Shown in pieces: positions 58,454 to 64,000 of a stretch of 64,000 nucleotides of DNA. Source of the stretch: Cellulosimicrobium protaetiae (GTDB lineage Bacteria > Actinomycetota > Actinomycetes > Actinomycetales > Cellulomonadaceae). The first letter of the stretch is position 1. The number at the start of each line of letters is the position of its first letter. Under the pieces are notes generated by a model. The model was not told where the DNA came from, made no database searches, and saw only the letters and a program-made list of their open reading frames with translations. The stretch covers positions 2,170,001 to 2,234,000 of the forward strand of contig NZ_CP052757.1 in assembly GCF_009708005.2 (NCBI RefSeq), in the 5' to 3' direction. The translations under genes were made by a program, and so were the position numbers.

Positions 58454-59797
58454 ATGACCACCACCGAGGACGCGCCCGTCGTCGCGGGCGCCGCCGAGCC
58501 CGCGCCCGCCGCTGCTGCCGCCGCCGAGGCGCCGGACGTCGCGACCGCCGTCGAGGACGTCGCGCGCCGCGCCAAGGTCGCGTCGCGCACCCTGGCGACG
58601 GCCACGCGCGCGACGAAGGACGCCGCGCTCCTCGCGCTCGCCGACGCCCTCGTCGCCGCGACGGACGAGATCGTGGCCGCGAACGCCGTCGACCTGGAGC
58701 GCGAGCGGGCGAACGGCATGAGCGAGGGCCTGCTCGACCGGCTCGCGCTCGACGGCCCCCGCATCGCCGCGATCGCCGACGCGCTGCGCGCGCTCGCGGG
58801 CCTGCCGGACCCGGTCGGGGAGGTCGTGCGCGGCTCGACCCTGCCGAACGGGCTGCGCCTGCGCCAGCTCCGCGTGCCCATGGGCGTCGTCGGCATGATC
58901 TACGAGGCGCGGCCCAACGTGACGGTCGACGCCGCGGGCCTCGCGCTGAAGAGCGGCAACGCCGTGATCCTGCGTGGCGGGTCCGCTGCGGCGAGCTCCA
59001 ACGAGGTGATCGTGGGCGTGCTCGCGCGCGCGCTCGAGGCGCAGGGGCTGCCCGGCGACCTCGTGCAGTCGATCGACCGCCACGGGCGGCCGGGCGCCGT
59101 CGCGCTCATGCACGCGCGCGGCCTCGTCGACGTGCTGGTGCCGCGCGGCGGGGCCGACCTCATCCGGACCGTGGTGCGCGAGTCGACCGTGCCCGTCATC
59201 GAGACCGGGGTCGGCAACGTCCACGTGTACGTCGACGCCAGCGCGGACCGGGCCATGGCGCTCGAGATCCTGCTCAACGCCAAGACGCAGCGCGTCGGCG
59301 TGTGCAACGCCGCCGAGACGCTCCTGGTCCACGCGGACGCCGCGCCCGACTTCCTGCCCGCGGCTCTCGCCGCGCTGACGGACGCGGGCGTCGTGGTCCA
59401 CGGCGACGACCGGACCGCGGGCCTCGCGCCCGAGGGCACCGAGGTGCTCGCGGCGACCGACGAGGACTGGGCGACGGAGTACCTCGCGCCCGAGATCGCC
59501 GTGCGCGTCGTCGACGACCTCGACGCTGCGATCGACCACGTGCGCACCTGGACCTCCGGGCACACCGAGGCGATCGTCACGCGCGACCTCGCGTCCTCGG
59601 AGCGGTTCGTCGCGGAGCTCGACTCGGCCGCGATCATGGTCAACGCGTCGACGCGGTTCACCGACGGCGGCCAGTTCGGCCTGGGCGCGGAGATCGGCAT
59701 CTCGACGCAGAAGCTCCACGCGCGCGGCCCCATGGGGCTGGCCGAGCTCACGACGACGAAATGGGTCGTGCACGGCGACGGTCACGTTCGTCCGTGA
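58454..59797 (+). CDS. proA: Gamma-glutamyl phosphate reductase
   Basis: 447 aa, second step of proline synthesis, NADPH-dependent reduction to glutamate semialdehyde. [50 protein letters not shown], and catalytic C284 in [17 protein letters not shown]. About 35 Ala-rich residues precede the fold. ATG at 58454 confirmed by TAGGCT 6 nt upstream. Confidence 0.96.
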   Translation: MTTTEDAPVVAGAAEPAPAAAAAAEAPDVATAVEDVARRAKVASRTLATATRATKDAALLALADALVAATDEIVAANAVDLERERANGMSEGLLDRLALDGPRIAAIADALRALAGLPDPVGEVVRGSTLPNGLRLRQLRVPMGVVGMIYEARPNVTVDAAGLALKSGNAVILRGGSAAASSNEVIVGVLARALEAQGLPGDLVQSIDRHGRPGAVALMHARGLVDVLVPRGGADLIRTVVRESTVPVIETGVGNVHVYVDASADRAMALEILLNAKTQRVGVCNAAETLLVHADAAPDFLPAALAALTDAGVVVHGDDRTAGLAPEGTEVLAATDEDWATEYLAPEIAVRVVDDLDAAIDHVRTWTSGHTEAIVTRDLASSERFVAELDSAAIMVNASTRFTDGGQFGLGAEIGISTQKLHARGPMGLAELTTTKWVVHGDGHVRP

Positions 59798-59955
59798 CGC
59801 GCGCTTCGTCGGCAAGTACCTGATACCCGCCGGACCGGGCCGCCGGGCGGTCGTGAGAGACTGTTCGGCGACCGGCGCCCGTCCGGTTCCACCGCACCAC
59901 CCCGGCTCGCGTGACCGTCAGGTCCGCCCCGGGGACGACCATCGAGGAGGACGTC

Positions 59956-60111
59956 GTGATCTCAGCCGTCGTGCTGGCCGCCGAGGAAGGCGCCGAGGCC
60001 GCGTCGCACCTGCCCATCCCGCCGCTCGCGTACGGGCTCATCGGTTTCGGCGGGCTCGTGGCCCTGCTGCTCGTGACCTACGCGTTCCGCAGCGTCGGCA
60101 CGCGCCACTGA
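59956..60111 (+). CDS. Small single-span membrane protein
   Basis: 51 aa: [20 protein letters not shown] then a membrane helix [19 protein letters not shown] and a short basic end SVGTRH. A strong GAGGAGG stands 5 nt before the GTG, so it is very likely expressed. Small proteins of this kind are common between proA and nadD in actinobacteria; function unknown. An upstream in-frame start is possible but lacks a ribosome binding site. Confidence 0.75.
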   Translation: MISAVVLAAEEGAEAASHLPIPPLAYGLIGFGGLVALLLVTYAFRSVGTRH

Positions 60112-60154
60112 CCGGTCCCGGACGACGCAGGCACCCACGACCGATGACGCCTCG

Positions 60155-60760
60155 ATGAGCGCGCGCCGACCCCGTCTGGGGGTGATGGGCGGCACGTTCG
60201 ACCCCGTCCACCACGGCCACCTCGTCGCGGCGAGCGAGGCCGCGGCGCGGTTCGACCTCGACGAGGTCGTGTTCGTCCCCACCGGCAAGCCGTCGTTCAA
60301 GCAGCACCAGAGCGTCACCCCGGCCGAGCACAGGTACCTCATGACGGTCATCGCGACCGCCTCGAACCCACGGTTCACGGTGAGCCGGGTCGACGTCGAC
60401 CGGCCGGGACTGACCTACACGGTCGACACGCTCCGCGACCTGCGGACCGCGCGCCCGGACGCGGAGCTGTTCTTCATCACGGGTGCGGACGCGATCGAGC
60501 AGATCCTGACCTGGAAGGATGCCGACGAGCTGTGGAAGATGGCACACTTCGTGGCTGTCTCCCGCCCGGGCCACCGCCTGAGCGTCGAGGGTCTGCCGCC
60601 GGGCGTGGTCACCATGCTCGAGGTCCCGGCCCTCGCCATCTCGTCGACGGACTGCCGTCGGCGTGCGGAGGCGGGCCAGCCGGTGTGGTACCTGGTTCCG
60701 GACGGCGTGGTCCAGTACATCGCCAAGCACGGTTTGTATCGAGGTCAGCACGATGAGTGA
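60155..60760 (+). CDS. nadD: Nicotinate-nucleotide adenylyltransferase
   Basis: 201 aa cytosolic enzyme of NAD synthesis. [20 protein letters not shown] (about 8-27) is the GTFDPxHxGH motif; [35 protein letters not shown] and [10 protein letters not shown] (ISST/S motif) complete the signature. Overlaps the following gene by 8 bp. Confidence 0.96.
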   Translation: MSARRPRLGVMGGTFDPVHHGHLVAASEAAARFDLDEVVFVPTGKPSFKQHQSVTPAEHRYLMTVIATASNPRFTVSRVDVDRPGLTYTVDTLRDLRTARPDAELFFITGADAIEQILTWKDADELWKMAHFVAVSRPGHRLSVEGLPPGVVTMLEVPALAISSTDCRRRAEAGQPVWYLVPDGVVQYIAKHGLYRGQHDE

Positions 60761-61829
60761 CAACGGCAACATGCAGCCCGTCCGCCCGCTCACGCGGCGC
60801 GAGATGCGGGAGCGCGAGCAGGCGGCCGCGGCCGAGCGGTCCGCGCAGCCCGCGGCGCCCCCGCCCGCCCCCGCGCCCGGCGGCGCGTGGCAGCAACCCG
60901 CGCGTCCGGCCGCCCCGGCGGCCCCGCCGCCGTCGCGCCGCACCCTGCGCGAGACGACCGGCCCGACGGACCACCCCGGGCAGCCGTCCGTCGTCCGCCC
61001 CCCGGCGGCGTCCGGCGGCATGCGGGGTCTCGACGAGACGGGTCGCCTCACCCCGGTCCAGGAGACCGCGGAGCGGGTCGCGATCCGTCCGCCGGCCCCG
61101 ACTCCCGTGGTGCCGACTCGCACGAGCTCCCGTCCGCCCGCGGGCGCGCCCCGACCGGTCCCGGGCTCGTCCGGCCCGGTCCGGCCCCCGACATCCGCCG
61201 CTCCCGCCGGCGGTCTCGGCGCACAGGCCCCCGTCGGCCGGGTGGGGGCGCCCGACGCCGCACCCGCCCAGCCGCAGCGGCTCTCGGCGTTCTCCGCCCC
61301 CACGGCCGCGCCCGCGGCGCCCGCCGCCACACCGGCTCCGGCCCCGGCGCCCTCGCCGTGGGGGGCGACCCCTGCTCCTGCACCCGAACGCGCGCCTGCC
61401 GTGCCGCCCGCAGCGGCGCCGGCCGAGGCCCCGGGGGCCGCGCTCCCGTGGTCCGCGATCACGTCGGGTTCCGCCCCCGAGTCGGCGGGCGCCGCCCGCG
61501 AGCCCGCCTCACCCTTCGGCGGGGTGCGCGAGACGGCGGCCGCGGCACCCCCTGCGGGCGGCCCGTCCGACGACCTCTTCCCCCGGGTGCGCGCCCGCGC
61601 GGACGAGCTCGACGACGAGGCGGACGACGACCTCGACGACGAGCCGCGCGGTCCCTCGTACACGTGGCTGCACTACCTCATCCTCGTCGCCGTGGCCTTC
61701 GTCCTCGGGCTGCTCGTGTGGACGCTCGTGTCCCGCGACGACCCGGGCCTCGCCACCGAGGAGACGAGCGCCTCCGGGTTCGCCGTCTCGACCTGGGACG
61801 ACCCCGGCACCTTCGCCACCGGCCGCTGA
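60753..61829 (+). CDS. Pro/Ala-rich single-span membrane protein
   Basis: 358 aa, no recognised domain. Opens with [20 protein letters not shown] (charged helix), then about 240 residues of Ala/Pro/Gly-rich, disordered sequence, an acidic patch ([18 protein letters not shown]), one membrane helix (about 304-326, [20 protein letters not shown]), and a short outside tail. Topology is N-in by the charge pattern. Sits between nadD and rsfS, where many actinobacteria have a LytR-CpsA-Psr gene; nothing LCP-like is seen here. ATGAGTGA overlap with nadD. Confidence 0.8.
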   Translation: MSDNGNMQPVRPLTRREMREREQAAAAERSAQPAAPPPAPAPGGAWQQPARPAAPAAPPPSRRTLRETTGPTDHPGQPSVVRPPAASGGMRGLDETGRLTPVQETAERVAIRPPAPTPVVPTRTSSRPPAGAPRPVPGSSGPVRPPTSAAPAGGLGAQAPVGRVGAPDAAPAQPQRLSAFSAPTAAPAAPAATPAPAPAPSPWGATPAPAPERAPAVPPAAAPAEAPGAALPWSAITSGSAPESAGAAREPASPFGGVRETAAAAPPAGGPSDDLFPRVRARADELDDEADDDLDDEPRGPSYTWLHYLILVAVAFVLGLLVWTLVSRDDPGLATEETSASGFAVSTWDDPGTFATGR

Positions 61830-61852
61830 GCGGCCACCACGAACGGAGACAC

Positions 61853-62299
61853 GTGACTGCCACCGAACGAGCCGTCGAGCTCGCCGTCATCGCGGCGCGC
61901 GCGGCGTCCGACCGCAAGGCCGAGGAGATCATCGCGCTCGACGTGAGCGAGCAGCTCGTCCTCACGGACGTGTTCCTCATCGCCTCCGGGTCGAGCGAGC
62001 GCCAGGTCTCCGCGATCGTCGACGCGGTCGAGGAGGCGATGTTCAAGGCGGGGTCCAAGCCGATCCGCCGCGAGGGCAAGCAGGAGGCGCGCTGGGTCCT
62101 CATCGACTTCGGCGACGTCGTCGTGCACGTGCAGCACGCCGAGGACCGCGTCTACTACGCGCTCGAGCGCCTGTGGAAGGACTGCCCCGTCGTCGAGCTC
62201 CCCGAGGACGCGCGCGGCGGCGACGGCACCGCCGACGACGCGGACGACACGACCGGCGGCGACGGCGCCATCCGCCTCTCGGGGGAGCCCCTGGCGTGA
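61853..62299 (+). CDS. rsfS: Ribosome silencing factor RsfS
   Basis: 148 aa. KAEEIIALDVSEQLVLTDVF, LIASGSSERQVSAIVDAVEE, ARWVLIDFGDVVVHVQHAED and RVYYALERLWKDCPVVEL match RsfS/Iojap, which binds L14 and blocks 50S-30S joining in starvation. An acidic tail of about 30 residues follows the domain. GTG with CGGAG upstream; overlaps gpgP by 4 bp. Confidence 0.94.
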   Translation: MTATERAVELAVIAARAASDRKAEEIIALDVSEQLVLTDVFLIASGSSERQVSAIVDAVEEAMFKAGSKPIRREGKQEARWVLIDFGDVVVHVQHAEDRVYYALERLWKDCPVVELPEDARGGDGTADDADDTTGGDGAIRLSGEPLA

Positions 62300-62976
62300 G
62301 CGCCGGCACGCTCGTCCTCCTGCGTCACGGCCGGACGGCGTACAACGCCACGATGCGGCTGCAGGGCCAGGTCGACATCCCCCTGGACGCCGTCGGGCAG
62401 TGGCAGGCGGAGCAGGGTGCCCAGGCCCTCGCGAGCGCGCACCGCGCGACGCGTGTCGTCGCGTCCGACCTCGTGCGTGCCGCCGACACCGCGCGGGCGT
62501 ACGCCGGTGCGATCGGCGCGGAGGTCCTGTTCGACCCGCGGCTGCGCGAGCGCGGCTTCGGGGAGTGGGAGGGCCTGACGGGCCCGGAGATCGCCGAGCG
62601 GTGGCCGGACGAGTACACGGCGTGGCGCCGGGGCGAGGAGCCCACGCGCGCCGGCGCCGAGACCAAGGCCGCGGTTGCCACGCGCCTCGTCGAGGCCGTC
62701 ACCGAGCACGTCGAGTCGCTCGGGACGGACGACACGCTCGTCGTCGTGTCGCACGGCGCCGCGATCACGCTGGCCGTCACCGCCCTGCTCGGGCTGGACC
62801 CGGAGCGCTGGCGCGGGATCTCCGGGCTGCACAACGTCCACTGGTCCCACCTGCACCGCTCCGCGCCCGCCGCGACGCCCGCGTGGCGGCTCGTGGCGCA
62901 CAACGTCGGGGCAGGGTTCCCGCTCGACGAGTGGAACGCGGGACCGGATTGGAATCTGGAGCCGGTTTCTGCGTAG
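62296..62976 (+). CDS. gpgP: Histidine phosphatase, probable glucosyl-3-phosphoglycerate phosphatase
   Basis: 226 aa. Branch-1 histidine phosphatase: LVLLRHGRTAYNATMRLQGQ with catalytic H11, RERGFGEWEGLTG with the acid/base Glu, and VVVSHGAAITLAV with the second His. Position after rsfS is that of GpgP in mycobacteria (methylglucose lipopolysaccharide/glucosylglycerate route), so that role is inferred by context. Its stop codon TAG is the first half of the -10 box for the following tRNA. Confidence 0.85.
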   Translation: MSAGTLVLLRHGRTAYNATMRLQGQVDIPLDAVGQWQAEQGAQALASAHRATRVVASDLVRAADTARAYAGAIGAEVLFDPRLRERGFGEWEGLTGPEIAERWPDEYTAWRRGEEPTRAGAETKAAVATRLVEAVTEHVESLGTDDTLVVVSHGAAITLAVTALLGLDPERWRGISGLHNVHWSHLHRSAPAATPAWRLVAHNVGAGFPLDEWNAGPDWNLEPVSA

Positions 62977-62979
62977 ACT
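62949..62979 (+). promoter_or_regulatory. Promoter of tRNA-Ala, overlapping the end of gpgP
   Basis: TAGACT (62974-62979) with TTGGAA (62949-62954) 19 bp upstream. The TAG is also the gpgP stop codon. Expected leader to the tRNA is about 70 nt. Confidence 0.6.
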
Positions 62980-63055
62980 AGCGACGCTCCGCAGGACGGG
63001 AAACCGGCCGGGGGAGTGTTCATCCAGTGTTTGACCAGGATCTTCGCGGATCCAC

Positions 63056-63131
63056 GGGGCTGTGGCGCAGCTGGTAGCGCACCTGCATGGCATGCAGGGG
63101 GTCAGGGGTTCGAGTCCCCTCAGCTCCACCA
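63056..63131 (+). tRNA. tRNA-Ala (anticodon GGC), CCA encoded
   Basis: 76 nt fold as a complete cloverleaf: acceptor GGGGCTG/CAGCTCC with the G3-U70 wobble that specifies alanine, D arm GCGC...GCGC, anticodon stem CCTGC/GCAGG with loop ATGGCAT (anticodon GGC), T arm AGGGG-TTCGAGT-CCCCT, discriminator A, and CCA at 63129-63131. Confidence 0.97.
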
Positions 63132-63153
63132 GAAGGTATTCAGCAGAGCACAG

Positions 63154-63187
63154 GACGAAGGCGAGAGCACACGCTCTCGCCTTCGTC
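63154..63187 (+). terminator. Terminator after tRNA-Ala
   Basis: 15-bp perfect stem GACGAAGGCGAGAGC/GCTCTCGCCTTCGTC with loop ACAC, 22 nt after the tRNA. No T-tract. Confidence 0.7.
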
Positions 63188-63278
63188 GTCGTCAGGGTGC
63201 GCCGTTCCGACGAGGTGCCTGTGCGGGCGATCGGTCGAGGCTTCCGCCTCCGAGCCGGTGCGGATCAGATCGCTCGTG

Positions 63279-63851
63279 TCATGACCCCGGTCGAGGGTCG
63301 AGGACGCCTCGGGAAGCCTCCAGGACCGTCGTGAACGTCTCCGAGTCGTCGAGCGCGTGCGCCAGGACGATCGCGCCCTGGATGTCAGCGACGACACGAA
63401 TGGCCTCCGACCGGGCGCCCTCGATCCCAGCGACTTCGAGGGCGCTGCCGAGCGCGTCGATCCACTCGGTGAAATAGTCGTTGATCGCCACCGTGAACAG
63501 GTCACGGGGCCTGCTCAGGGCGAACGAACCTGGCAGGCAGGCGCGCCGGCCGGAGCGGAAGTAGACCTCGACCGCGTCGAACATCGACTCGACGGCAGCC
63601 CGAGCGCTCTCGGGAGTGGCGGCCTCCTGCAAGGGGGCGAAGAGGTTCCCGCGGAACCACGCGTCCACGTCGTCGAGCACCGCTTGGGCCATCTCGCGCT
63701 TCCCGCCCGGGAAGAAGTGATAGAGGCTGCCCTTGCCGAGCCCGCTGGCCTCGGTCAGCAGAGCCATGCTCGCTCCGTCGAAACCGTGCTCGCGGAACAC
63801 CTCCGCCAGGGCACGAACAGCGCTCTCGCGTGAGGACGTCGTAGCACTCAC
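63279..63851 (-). CDS. TetR/AcrR-family regulator
   Basis: 190 aa repressor type. N-terminal HTH (ALAEVFREHGFDGASMALLT then EASGLGKGSLYHFFPGGK, recognition helix GLGKGSLYHFF) and a ligand domain with GSFALSRPRDLFTVAINDYF of the LmrA/YxaF-like class. GTG at 63851 lies 6 bp after the end of an NTF2-like gene on the same strand, so it is probably co-transcribed with it. Ligand unknown. Confidence 0.9.
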   Translation of the reverse strand: MSATTSSRESAVRALAEVFREHGFDGASMALLTEASGLGKGSLYHFFPGGKREMAQAVLDDVDAWFRGNLFAPLQEAATPESARAAVESMFDAVEVYFRSGRRACLPGSFALSRPRDLFTVAINDYFTEWIDALGSALEVAGIEGARSEAIRVVADIQGAIVLAHALDDSETFTTVLEASRGVLDPRPGS

Positions 63852-63857
63852 CGGATC

Positions 63858-64000
63858 TCAGAGCCCCAGCTCGCCCAGGCCCGGGTGGTCGGTCGGTCGC
63901 GGGCCGAGCGGCCAGTGGAAGAGGCGGTTGTCCTCGGTGATCGGCTGGTCGTTGATCGACGCGAGGCGCCTGCGCATGAGGCCGTTCTCGTCGAACTCCC
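63858..64000 (-). CDS. NTF2-like (DUF1348-type) protein, C-terminal end (partial)
   Basis: Only the last 47 residues are in the window: [20 protein letters not shown], then [20 protein letters not shown] and ELGL. This ending is characteristic of the DUF1348 branch of the NTF2/SnoaL fold, small cytosolic proteins of unknown catalytic role. The gene continues past 64000. Adjacent to and upstream of the TetR gene. Confidence 0.75.
   Translation of the reverse strand, partial: EFDENGLMRRRLASINDQPITEDNRLFHWPLGPRPTDHPGLGELGL

Overview
The window is a stretch of chromosome from a very GC-rich actinobacterium. Coding regions are well over 70% G+C by eye, third codon positions are almost all G or C, and GTG starts are frequent. 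Gene content and order fit the Micrococcales, most like Cellulomonadaceae or Promicromonosporaceae (Cellulomonas/Cellulosimicrobium type). The grounds are a secreted GH81 beta-1,3-glucanase with a CebR/CelR-type operator, a Zn-ribbon L28 and L32, and the familiar actinobacterial blocks ddl-DUF3515-thiL-rpmB-fakA-recG-rsmD-coaD-sepIVA-DUF177-rpmF-rnc-mutM and rne-rplU-rpmA-obgE-proB-proA-nadD-rsfS-gpgP. The taxonomic placement is inference, because no 16S gene is present.

Layout. 1-2686: the N-terminal part of leuS (leftward) and lpdA with its terminator. About 2690-6950: a lower-GC island with one large unrecognised gene (1237 aa), a candidate nuclease/STAND-like defence protein. 7101-11388: two exported carbohydrate-active proteins on the minus strand (GH81 glucanase; a Tat-exported beta-propeller). 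11530-22511: rnhA, an adenine/adenosine deaminase, murA, a two-component system, a PlsC-type acyltransferase with gpsA (phospholipid synthesis), an AMIN-type lipoprotein, a small DUF6191-like membrane protein, a metB-type enzyme and an acyl-CoA dehydrogenase. 22609-25067: a pair of CNNM/CBS membrane proteins. 25298-39138: the conserved cell-wall, cofactor, DNA-repair, ribosome and division block. 39217-46551: a D-2-hydroxyacid dehydrogenase and the cytochrome bd operon cydABDC, which carries a near-consensus Rex operator. 47083-62976: RNase E/G, a 5'-nucleotidase with a long disordered tail, thymidine kinase, pcm, dodecin, L21-L27-Obg, proline biosynthesis, and nadD-rsfS-gpgP. 63056-64000: tRNA-Ala(GGC), a TetR regulator and the end of an NTF2-like gene.

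Most genes are housekeeping and tightly packed, with 4-bp GTGA/ATGA or 8-bp overlaps inside operons. A recurrent signal is a TAnnnT-like -10 hexamer placed 6-8 nt (most often exactly 6) before the start codon of about eighteen genes that lack a Shine-Dalgarno sequence. This is the signature of leaderless mRNAs. Many intergenic spaces hold perfect GC-rich hairpins, usually without a U-tract.

The strongest leads for something undescribed are the 1237-aa island protein, the intergenic palindromic and tandem repeats around rsmD and behind mutM, and an orphan, codon-like minus-strand fragment between rnhA and the deaminase gene.
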